Positions 33,104-43,691 of a stretch of 64,000 nucleotides of DNA are shown here, in pieces (within the stretch, counting starts at the first letter, position 1; each line of letters begins with the position of its first letter). This DNA comes from Neostapfia colusana (taxonomy: Eukaryota > Streptophyta > Magnoliopsida > Poales > Poaceae). The notes beneath the pieces are model-generated. The model was not told the origin of the DNA, did not search any database, and saw only the letters and a list, made by a program, of their open reading frames with translations. Both the position numbers and the translations under genes were made by a program. The stretch spans positions 95,238,622-95,302,621 of the forward strand of contig JASWHV010000005.1 of assembly GCA_030760725.1 (NCBI GenBank), read 5' to 3'.

Positions 33104-34630
33104 GTAAGAATCCATCGAATTCGTCCTTAATCTTCGTTCTTAGGTCACCAAATCGTGCACACAGGACCTATACTGGCTAGCGGTCAATTTCTCTTCGCAA
33201 CCATACCTAGAAAACTGACACAGTGCGGGGTATTTCATGTCGTTCCACGCTCAACCGCGCAGCAGGAGTCGGGCGCACGGTGAGAACTCCTCTGGAGGTG
33301 TTGCCATGTGCCGGTCTTTACTTGCCGTATTTCCCTAGCCCCCACTGGTGCTCTAGAATGGATGGGCTAAGTCGTTGGCAGGCTAGGACCACCGGGCGAC
33401 AATGCCGATCATTCCCCGAGGCCGCCGCACGCTGCCGGCACCGTTCTGATCCTCTAGCGCCTGAACCAAGCCCACCAACATGTTTCCCGACCCCATACAC
33501 CCCCAGGCGGTGAGCCTTCGGCCGGGAGACGGCCGGAGACACTCAGCCGGTGAGGCGCCGCCTCGGTCCGGCGAGGTTAGCGCGCGCGCGGGAAGGAGGG
33601 CTCGGAGGAAGAAGAAGGGTGGGGCAGGCCCACCAGTCAGTGAGGGAGAGTTTAAAACGGGATCGAATATGGCCAGGATTCCATGTGGCTGTGCACAGGA
33701 AAACCCAGTAACCCTGTGTGTTCTCGCTTCTCACTGGCTGCGATTTAAAGAGTGGGCCCGGGTTCTTTTCCAGTAGCAAAACAATTCCAGTTTCCACTCA
33801 AACTTTAGAAATTCATAACTTTTGCTAGGAAGCTCCAAATTCGGTGATTCAAATTGGGTTGGATTCATTTTGCCTAGCTCTGTCCAAGTATGCAACCCAA
33901 TTTGTATGAAACCCATTAAGTAATTCTGGAAAATTCTTTAAAAGTTTTCAGCAAAAGAATTTTAGAGGGAGTTTGGTTCATCCAAAAATCCCCAAATTTT
34001 GCCAGAATGTTCCTTAGGATGTTGGTGAACCCTTGTAAAAGTTTTGGACCATTTGGAGTTGATTTGGTCAGAGCAATTCAAATGTGAAGGTGCTGTGTTC
34101 ATTTGAATACAGAAACATTTTCAGAGAATTTCCAAAACTTGGAAATTCAGTTCTGGGCAAATCTTAGCTCCAAAAATGCTAGGAAAATTCATGCAAACTC
34201 TATGAGCTATAATTGAAATTGTAGTTCACTAAGTTGGGCATGAACAGGGGGTCTTACCTCAGAATTAATTCTTCTTGGCTTATTTGCAAAGAGAATTATT
34301 CTAAGCAAACCACTCCATGAAAAGTGCTAGTGTTTGGTCCAGAGAGTTTTCTTGTGCCAAGGAACGCACACAAAAATTATCAGCTCCATTGGAGCTCTGG
34401 ATCACCCCTGTCCTGTTTAACCACTTGAGGGGTTAATATGGAAAAGGGGGAAAAACACTTAGCACTTAACCATGTACTTAAGTCTAAGCCAAGCCACCCA
34501 CACCCAGTTCATCTTTAAATTCTTAAACAAAGTTCCAGGTATTAGAGACTGGTTATTAGAACTAATAGCAGTAACCTTACAATAACTTGTATGCATATTA
34601 ATTAACATGTAGTATTTCATAAACGTGTAG

Positions 34631-34708
34631 TCACTGAAGAAGAGACTCCGGAAGTGCTGGACTTCCTCCTTCCGGAAGAAGAGCTAACTACTGACCAGCA
34701 GCAACAAG
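34631..34708 (+). other. R5 5' LTR middle exon-like ORF
   Basis: It follows AAACGTGTAG. The 78-nt frame, with two bases completing a split codon, contains TEEETPEVLDFLLPEEEL and DQQQQ, and ends CAACAAG followed by GCAAGC (GC-type donor). S2 and R7 have close homologues (PEILDF and PEVLDF). The right LTR lacks this segment through a deletion of about 340 bp. Confidence 0.5.
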
Positions 34709-35735
34709 GCAAGCCCTGGTTTGCATTAACCTTTTTATAAGTTTTAATTTGTTTACATGTGTCATGTGAAGTATGATGGTGTATTAGGTATAGGATGGAT
34801 GGAACCCCACTTGCATGACCAGAATTTTTCCATAAGAGTGAGGGTAGTGTCTAAGATCTCGAGTAGACAGGCTATGCTTAATGTTTCATAGGACTTCGGT
34901 ACAAGTCGAGTAGTTAGAATCTACTCGCGAGTTTAGGCTTGGGAACACACGGGTTCGGTTGAGTGATGTGAGATCACTTTAATAATGAAAATGAGACTAG
35001 GCAGGGGCTAGGGCGCAGCAAGGGGAAGTCTTGTGTGCGCAGCACTGTCCGGGTCGATTGAGGACCGAGCCGTGTGCGGCCCTGCTGAACAAGTATTGAA
35101 CGTACCGAAGGCATATCGGATATATGGGCCCCGATAAACCGATGTAGCCTAAACCTCCGGGCGTCGAGGCATAACGCACCGATTTATAGGTGCAGGCTGA
35201 GGGCAGCAAGGTGGAAATCTGCCAACGGGCATAGAGAGATGCTTCGTGTGGGGAACCTCCTGCTCGTTTCGGTGTGACCGGTTCGACGTTTGGGCTGTTG
35301 GGTGAAAGGTGGTCCCGTACGACATCGAGTGAGCGTGCTGTGCAGCTCCACGGGTGGGCGTACGTGACGTGCTCTTTGGGTTTCCCTGCAGGTGTATATC
35401 GAGTCGATTCGCCGTCCCTCACGGTGACGAGTACCGCTTGTTCACTGCGTCGTAACGTAGACTAATGAATGAAATGTTATGATTCAATATTGCTGTTATG
35501 ATATAATTGTATTGCTACATGTGTGCCACCAAATATTGCTCACTAAATTTCGGCTTCATGAACTGTTAACTTGTTGCTAAAAGATGAACTAAGGATGAAC
35601 TTGTAGGCGTGTCCATTTGCTGCAACATTGCTACCCTATGTCATGGTACACCTCATGTAGAGTTTCATGCTTAGGTGAGTCGGTTAAGCCTTGCTGAGCC
35701 TTCGTGCTCACGGTTGCTGCTTAAGTGTTTTTCAG

Positions 35736-35893
35736 GTGAGGAGCCACCCACGGACTCGGAGTACGAGTCCACCGGCGAGGTTACCCTCCGTCGGGGACCA
35801 CGGCTGAGTGGGAGCCGTACATGCCGCGCTGAGCTGAAGCGTGCAGCTAGTGTGGGTTGCCCTAGGGCTGGGCAACCGACTTTTGCTAGATAG
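35736..35893 (+). other. R5 5' LTR terminal exon-like ORF, frameshifted
   Basis: It follows GTGTTTTTCAG. It reads EEPPTDSEYESTGE and then shifts frame, because one G present in the right LTR (46034-46036) is missing, and runs on to TAG at 35893. The right LTR copy keeps the shared tail. Confidence 0.42.
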
Positions 35894-36089
35894 GCGGGCG
35901 TGAGTTGTACAAAAGAAACTTCCGCTGTGTAATAAAGACCCTAGTTTGTAACTGAGAAGTGTACTACCTTGTACATTCAGTTTGTTTTCCCATGTAATAT
36001 AATGTGTTCTTATGACGTGTGCTGTCGGGTGTCGCATCGCGCGGCACCACCCTCTGCGATCCTGGATGAGCGGATTCCGGTCCGCCACA

Positions 36090-37933
36090 GCCTGGTATCA
36101 GAGCTGCATTGGGGATAGCACAGTACTTAAGGACTGCATTATGGGAAAACTTAGGCTTACGGTGAGGATTCGGTAGTTGCCTAAGTAAGGACTATAATAG
36201 CATAGTTACTTAAAGTGGCAAAGACTAACTTATGTGTTATAATTCTGAATTTCAATTATGTAACGACGCACCTACGCTCTGGTAAGCATGGTAAGGAACG
36301 CCACCGAAAGCGGTTCAATTTCGGTTAGCTCTCCCTGACGAGGAACGTGGGTCAGGGATAAGTCTCACAGCTTGGTGTGAGACGTCAATATGAAACTCTT
36401 GGACTCTTCATGTTCCTGAGTTCATATGAAACGCTGATCCCTAGCGTGCATTAGGCAAGTAAGTGGATACCCCATCGCGTGGTCAGTAACGCGAGAGTGT
36501 GTTCGTCTGGAAATAGCCCAGGAGGACATACGCAGCGCTTGCCATCGGCGTGCCCTGCAGGACAGTAGGTGGTATCTGTTGGGTTGATAACATTCCCAAC
36601 CGTGACGACCCGTTCATGACATACTCGGGTTCCCCGTCGTGTGGTGTTGAAACACGATCACGTACCTTGAGACGTGACCTAACTCAAGGACGGCCGTATG
36701 ACAATGATACGGGCGTTTGTATTTACTTTTAAATATGGAACTGCCTGGAATGAACAACCTTTGAGTGCACCATTATTGTGTGGTCTTCTGCAGGTACTAA
36801 CCACGTATGTATCCGTGTAGAAAACGTGTGCGAGAGACCGTTTAGTGCCACACTTGAGACGTATATGCCGGTATAATTCGGTTAGGATTTTCTTTTGGGA
36901 GGAACGTAGTACCAAGATATCATAGGCATGTGCATGCAAAATAATGATAAAAATGAATTAAAATCTATAGGTTCAACATTTAGGACCCTTGTTGGGTATA
37001 AGAATGGGATAGTGGAGCAGGATAGCCAAAGGGATGAAAAGCAGAGTGCTCTGTTTTGGGCAGCAAGGTTGCTGAACTTCAACAGAGCACCGCTCACAGG
37101 TCTTTTAGCCGAGGGAGGTGGGCTATATAGTTCTGGAAAGGTCTTTGAGTACCCTACAACTTTGTTGTAGACTTCCAGAGCTGAAACTCACCTTAAGATG
37201 GCTGAAATCCCAGAAGAATGTAAACTGTCCAGAACCAGGACAAAGTAAAACATTCTCTGAATTGTTCCGTTTTTCAAACATAACTCCCAGTTGAAAAATC
37301 TAAAATTGTCATATAATACATCCTTAGAAGGAGTAGAAGATGTTTGACATCTTTGCAATTCAAAGTTCCTGAAATTTCAGCACAGAATTTAGTGGAAACT
37401 TGAATGGAAAACAGCAACTTCCAAGGGAGGTGCTGTTAAAATTCTTCCAGAAATTCTGCTGACTTTGAATTACCATAACTTTTTAACAAGAGCTGATCTG
37501 AGGGCAAATGAGTACTCGTTGGAAATATACTGGAGTTAACTTTAACTTTGGTATTCAGCTTGAGTCATAAAAATGCCCAGAACCAGATCAAAACATGGAT
37601 TAGGTAGAAACTGGTCATTCTGACAGCAGAATGACAGTTGAACTCATTGGAGAGGGTGTTGTACCCTAAGGGTGGTATACGTGATGACAAAGCGATAGTA
37701 ATATCTCGTAGTGACCAAACCTAGTTATGATGAGCTTCCAAAGTGGAGGTTCATCAAGTTGGATGTAACTAGTTTGTATTTGGTCTGGTAATGGTGTAGC
37801 TTGTGCAAAGTTATTACATTATCTACTTACGAGATGTATCGCATGTTTTATTGTCATTATGTTTTTACACCTATTTCATTCAGACTGCATGCGATATGTT
37901 GCAGGACTGATGTTTATTGTCGTATGGTTGCAG
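36090..37933 (+). other. R5 primer-binding site and 1.8-kb leader
   Basis: The primer site TGGTATCAGAGCTGC is at 36093-36107, three bases inside the LTR. The leader has no ORF0. It contains a TTCTGCAG/GTACTA junction (about 36795), with a similar TTCTGCAG/GTAGC in the R7 leader. It also holds a roughly 700-bp AT-rich block (36940-37650) with repeated CAGAACCAG, CCAGAA and GAGTGCTCTG motifs, also recognisable in R7. It ends GTATGGTTGCAG directly against the gag ATG, a splice-acceptor-like context. Confidence 0.65.
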
Positions 37934-40098
37934 ATGGTTCCCACTAGGACCATGCACGAGGTTGGTGGCTCTAGCCAAGGGGGAGGCGATGACTCCCAGC
38001 CACCGGCCTACGACAGCACCCCGCAGCAGCATCCACCACCGCCGCCTCCGCTTACTCTAGCGGATGTGATAGCGGCACTGGTGGGAGGTCATGAGGAGCA
38101 GACCGACCTGCTCCGCACGATCGTGCAGAATACGTCCCAGGCGGGGGGACGTCAAGATAGAGGGCCTCGTGAGCCCCGGGAAATGTCGTACTCGGACTTC
38201 ATGAGTACGCACCCTCCAGTGTTCACCGAAGCCGAAGAACCACTGGAGGCGGACAACTGGCTGCGGACCATCGAGTCCAAGTTCGGGCTGCTCCAATGTA
38301 CGGAGCGGCAGAAGACTCTGTTTGCAGCGCAGCAACTCCACGGTGCCGCTGGTGCGTGGTGGGCGAACTATGTCGCCTCACGTCCGGCTGGCCATGCCGT
38401 GGAATGGCAAGAGTTCCGGGAGGTGTTCCGTTCCTACCACATTCCTCCGGAATCATGAAGAGGAAGTTCCAAGAATTCTTGGAGCTGAAGCAGGGCGGGA
38501 GGAGTGCCCATGACTACTCCCGTGCCTTCAACCATCTGGCGCAATATGCGTCAGACTATATCTCGACGGAGGAGAAGAAGAGGGAGCATTTCTATCGGGG
38601 GTTACACCCCGAAATGAAGACGCACCTCGTTCAGTGGAATCGCGGCACTTTCAACGACCTAGTCAATGCCGCGATTATGCAAGAGGATGCTCAGCGGGAG
38701 TTGGCAGCTGAGCAGAGGAAGCGCAGCGCTCCACCTAGCAGCGGTGGTGGCGCGCCCCAGAAGTACCATATGGTGTATCGGACACCATCCGGGCAGCAGT
38801 GGCATCCACCGGCGCGACCTCAACGGTTCGGGGGACGTCCGTTCCAGTCACCCTCGTTCCGTCCGCCGATGCCACCACCAAGACAGCAGCAGCAGCAGCA
38901 GCAGCAGACGGTACCCCGGACGTTTCCACCGCCACAACGCGCCCCGGGATTCCGTCCACCGATCAGCGGGGGACCACCCCGTTTTACCTGCTTCACGTGT
39001 GGCCAGGCGGGCCACTTCGCGAAGGACTGTCCCCAGGGGCAGCAGAGCAGCGGGCAAGCCCAGTTTCAGGGCGGCGCTCGAGGCCGACCTCCGGTGAAGA
39101 AGGTTGGTCAGCGGACTGGAGGCGTCCGCAACCTCGACAATGAGGATGCCCCGGAGGGGGACAACATGCTGGCGGGTATGTTTACTCTCAACAATCAAGC
39201 CATCATCATACTTTTTGATTCTGGTGCAACCCACAACTTTATAAGTGCATCATATGTGGTTAAGCATCAGCTGGAAGCCTTTCCAACCGAGTGTTCGTAT
39301 ATGATCTGCTCGCCGGGAGGAAAGATTTCAGCAACGATGATGGTTCCGAAAGCACCACTGTGCTTAGGTGGGAAGATATATCCCACCACTATGATTGTCC
39401 TTGAGGGGCAGAAGATTGATGCGATCTTGGGAATGTCATGGCTAAGTTACCATGGCGCTGTCCTGGAAACCCTATCACGGACGGTTCACCTCAACTCTCC
39501 ATTATACCGTCCGCAGTCCCTCCTATTAGATAATCCAGTCAGAGAGGTTTCAGCGATCAACAATACTGAAACTCTCAAGTTAGAAGACATCCCCGTAGTC
39601 CGGGAGTACCACGACGTGTTTCCGGATGATCTTCCGGGCATGCCACCTGAGCAGGATGTCGAGTTTAAGATTGAACTTGCACCCGGGACTACGCCCATAT
39701 CACGGAGACCATACAAGATGGCTCCGAACGAGCTGGCTGAATTAAAAGAACAGATCAATGATCTGTTGAGCAAGGGTTTTATTAGGCCGAGTTCCTCTCC
39801 TTGGGGATGCTCGGCGCTGTTCGTGAAGAAGAAGGATGAAACCTTAAGGCTGTGTGTGGACTACCGGCCGCTCAACACCGTCACCATCAAGAATAAGTAT
39901 CCACTGCCCCGTATTGACATTTTGTTTGATCAGCTTGTTGGGGCAAGTGTGTTCTCCAAGATGGACCTTCGCTCTGGATATCATCAGATAAAGATCCGGG
40001 CGGAGGATATCCCGAAGACGGCGTTCTCGACGAGATACGGCTTATACGAATATCTCGTCATGTCCTTTGGGCTCACAAACATTTCATGTATCTCATGA
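37934..40098 (+). pseudogene. R5 gag-protease-RT 5' part, two frame breaks
   Basis: Gag starts at ATG 37934 (MVPTRTMHEVGGSSQGG). The gag domain reads PLEADNWLRTIESKFGLLQ, LFAAQQLHGAAGAWWANY and FRSYHIPP. A one-base deletion near 38450 moves the rest (MKRKFQEFLELKQGG, HFYRGLHPEMKTHLVQWN) to the next frame. A glutamine run (about 38885-38908), zinc knuckle CFTCGQAGHFAKDC, protease LFDSGATHNF with ILGMSWLS, and RT (CVDYRPLNTV, KMDLRSGYHQ) follow. The frame ends at 40098 because ten bases are missing after SFGLTN at about 40079, where R7 encodes APAHF. Confidence 0.92.
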
Positions 40099-42461
40099 AC
40101 TCGGTGTTCATGCCGGAGCTGGACAAGTTCATGGTAGTGTTCATCGATGATATCTTGGTTTACTCCAAGACAGAAGCCGAACATGCCGAACACTTGCGGA
40201 TCGTTCTTCAACGATTGCGAGACCACAAGCTCTACGCCAAATTCAGTAAATGCGAGTTTTGGATCAGGCAAGTGCCATTCTTGGGACATATCATCTCAGC
40301 TGAAGGCATTGCGGTTGACCCAAGCAAAATAGAGCAAGTGCTGAAATGGAAAGCTCCCACTTCAGTTCATGAAGTCAGAAGCTTCCTCGGGTTAGCGGGA
40401 TACTATAGGAGATTCATTCCAAGCTTCTCCAAGCTCGCTAAGCCGATGACAGAATTGCTGAAGAAAGGGACGAAGTATGTTTGGAACACGGCGTGTGAAG
40501 GAGCGTTCCAAGCATTAGTGAAGCATCTCACAACAGCCCCGGTCTTAGCTCAGCCGGATACAACAAAGCCCTTCGACGTGTATTGTGACGCGTCCTGTAT
40601 TGGGCTTGGCTGCGTGTTGATGCAGGAAGGACGTGTGGTCGCATATGGCTCACGCCAACTTCGGAACCATGAGCAGCATTATCCGACTCATGATCTTGAG
40701 CTTGCTGCCGTGGTGTTGGCGCTAAAAATGTGGAGGCACTATCTCCTGGGGAATCTGGTGCATCTCTACACCGACCACAAGAGCTTGAAATATATTTTCA
40801 CCCAGAAGGAGCTGAACATGAGGCAAAGGAGGTGGTTAGAGCTGATCAAAGACTATGAAATTGAGATCCACTACCACCCCGTCAATGTGAATGTGGTTGC
40901 CGACGCGCTGAGTCGGAAGTCACATGTCCATCACCTCACCATTACACCGGTGGAGGAGGAAGAGCCAAGTTTATACTTGGTTCCTTATGGATCGCTGTAC
41001 AACCTTGCCCTCATCCCTACCATCAGGGAGGACATCATTGTAGCTCAGAAAGATGATAATGGCATGGCACATCTCCAGAGACGGATAGACAACGGGGAGA
41101 TCAAATGTTTCCGGAAGGATGATGAGGGGACGCTATGGTTCAATGACCGCATAGTCGTACCCCGGGATATGGAGCTGAGGAAGAAAATCCTCGATGAAGC
41201 TCACTTTTCTAAGTACTCCATTCATCCGGGCAGCAACAAGATGTACCAAGATTTGAAAAAGAAATTTTGGTGGACACGGATGAAGCGGGAGGTAGCTAGG
41301 TACGTATCCGAGTGCGATACGTGCAGACGAGTGAAAGCTGATCACATGAAGAAATCAGGGCTGTTGCAACCCCTGAAGATCCCGGCATGGAAATGGGAAG
41401 ATGTGAGCATGGATTTCATTGTGGGATTACCCCTAACATCCAACAAGCATGATTCCATATGGGTAATCGTTGATCGGTTAAACAAGACGGCTCACTTCAT
41501 CCCGGTGAATACACGTTACAATGCCGGCAAATATGTGGAGCTATACATAGCGAAAATTCTATGCCTATACGGGGTACCCAAGACCATTGTCTCAGATCGA
41601 GGTGCATTATTTGTATCTCGCTTTTGGGAGCAGCTACACGCTGCATTGGGTACTAAGTTGATAAAGAGCTCCGCCTATCACCCTCAAACAGATGGGCAAA
41701 CTGAGAGGGTGAACCAAGTGTTAGAGGACATGTTGAGAGCATGTGCCATCCACCATGGTAGGAACTGGGATGATCACCTACCATTGGCGGAATTCTCGTA
41801 CAACAACGGTTATCAGGCGAGTATCAAGATGGCACCCTACGAAGCTCTCTACGGTCGCAAATGCCGCACCCCATTAAATTGGTGCGAGTCCGGTGAAAGG
41901 GTCACATTCGAGGTTGATGTGGTGAACGACGCCGAAGAGCGCGTTCGGACGGTTCAAGCTAATTTGAAGGCTGCTCAATCCTGGCAGAAGAGCTACGCTG
42001 ATAAGAGGCGTAGGCCGTTGCACTTTGGCGTTGGGGAACACGTGTACCTCCGCGTGTCTCCGATGAAGGGCGTGCACCGGTTCGGTGTGAAGGGGAAACT
42101 CACTCCCCGTTTTATTGGACCCTACGCTATCACCGAGAAGTGTGGACCAGCGGCGTATCGATTGGAGTTACCGGCATCTCTGGCTGGTGTCCATGATGTT
42201 TTCCATGTTTCGCAACTGCGAAAATGTTTGAAGCATACAGCTGCTGTTCCTACCGAGTACATTGGCGAGCTGAAACCGGACTTGACATATGATGAATGTC
42301 CGGTGGCAATTCTCGATGAGAAAGCCAGGACCACGCGCAGTAGAACGTTGTGGTTCTACAAGATACTCTGGAGTAACCACACCGCCGAAGAAGTGACATG
42401 GGAGAGCGAGGAATTCCTTCGCTCAAATTACCCAGAGTTTATGGCTTCTCAACGCGGGTAA
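40080..42461 (+). pseudogene. R5 RT 3' part, RNase H, integrase and chromodomain-like tail
   Basis: Open for about 790 codons. RT resumes at MYLMNSVFMPELDKF with catalytic FIDDILVYS. RNase H: FDVYCDASCIGLGCVLMQEG, LELAAVVLALKMWRHYLLG, YTDHKSLKYI. Integrase: zinc-binding HPGSNKMYQ...CDTCRRVKADHM; catalytic D, D, E in MDFIVGLPL, SDRGALFVS and GQTERVNQVLEDMLRA; GPYAITEKCG and HDVFHVSQLRKCL in the C-terminal domain. The tail CPVAILDEKARTTRSRTLWF with ILWSNHTAEEVTWESEEF is the chromodomain-like module that targets chromovirus integration to heterochromatin. It is separated from its N-terminus only by the 10-nt deletion. Confidence 0.92.
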
Positions 42462-42512
42462 GTCCCTATTACATCGCTATCTCTTCTATTGTAATCTCGG
42501 GACGAGATTCTT

Positions 42513-42527
42513 TTATGGGGGGAGGGA
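42513..42527 (+). other. R5 polypurine tract
   Basis: TTATGGGGGGAGGGA lies directly before the 3' LTR start at 42528. Confidence 0.85.
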
Positions 42528-43144
42528 TGTAAAAGCCCAAGAAAAGGGGACTTGCAAAATTTTTCTTAACCTCACAACACCACCTTTTTGTTGTGGATAT
42601 GTTGTGAAAAATGATGAAGAGCAGGTAACCTCCATCAAAAGAGTGATTAGAGGGGAAAGCCTTTATTTTCACAAAGTGGGATTTGTACACATGAACATGA
42701 GAGGTTGAGCTCACCCCTAGAACTTGGAAAGTCTTGGGAGGGTGAAAGCCAAGTTTCATGCAAATCCAACACTTTTTGAGGCACTTTTTGGGTTATTTGA
42801 AATAGAGGCCAATTTGAATGTAAATTCAAATTTCAGCAAATTTCATCACCCAAATTCAAAAGTTAGCTTCATATTTAAACTCAGCACATTTTTCTGAGTA
42901 AACCCACCAATTTTCATCCATAATGGGGTTCATCTTGTCAAGAGCTAAATTTGCAAGAGTTCAAAAACTGAATTTGAATTTCAGTTCAAATGTGGGGCAA
43001 ATTTAGCCAAACAAATTTCAAAATTTAGAACTCAAATTCAAACCAATACTTGGGGGCTAAGTCTCTTATTAAATGGAGAGTAGCTGAGACATTTGCAGCA
43101 GAATTTGGAAAAGAGGATTAGGGGGAGAGGGGGCCCACAAGTCA

Positions 43145-43691
43145 GTGGGAGGACTCTTCTCCAAACCGAGCGTGGCCTGTTCTCCCCGACGCCGGTCGAA
43201 CACAGGCCGCCAGCTCCTGCTCCCGCGCCCGAGAAGGAGGGACACCGCACGAGCCAGCGCGCCGTGGAGGACCGACTGCAGCGGCGGTAACACGCGCGGC
43301 CACGTGAAGATCATCACTGCTCCCGTGCCTCGCGCTGACCGACCCGACTGCCGCCGATCGACTTCCCGTGAGGATTCGGCCGAGCTCTCGCGTGCAGCAC
43401 ACCCCCGTAGCCAAAAACCACACCAGCTACTCGCCCTCTACCTCCTCCGGCTGAAGACAATCGAGTTTAGCTGCCCAGAACCTAGCCCGGAGACTATCGG
43501 CGGTGACCGAGAAGAACAGCCGGCACGGGCTCACCGTGGGCAGCTCGAACCAGAGGCTTTACCGGCCAAGCTAGGCCGCTCGGAGACGCGACGGATAGTC
43601 ACGCTGCTACTAACCAAGCCACAGCCCCGACGGTGGACCATCGAGCGTCAATTTGACGTTTTTCTCCCGGCGCATCCATTCGGACCTCCGG
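43145..43691 (+). other. R5 3' LTR first exon-like region, open
   Basis: Open from an ATG at 43145 through the donor at 43691/43692 (CCGG/GTAAGAA), about 182 codons, GC-rich and arginine/proline-rich. The last 18 codons before the donor read LLLTKPQPRRWTIERQF and LPAHPFGPPG (overlapping excerpts), similar in the same frame to S2. The 5' part may be open merely because it is GC-rich. The start is not established. Confidence 0.35.

Larger units (their letters stand above)
31942..36089 (+). repeat. R5 5' LTR (4148 bp)
   Basis: It starts TGTAAAAGCCC and ends GGTCCGCCACA. It contains GGGGGCCCACAAGTCAGT (about 32541), a GC-rich block, a donor-like CCGG/GTAAGAATCC (33103/33104), an AT-rich intron-like stretch with recurring CATAACTT motifs, the middle exon-like segment (34631-34708), the inverted repeat (35695-35710), the terminal exon-like segment (from 35736, frameshifted here) and CTTCCGCTGTGTAATAAAG near 35925. 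Confidence 0.94.
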
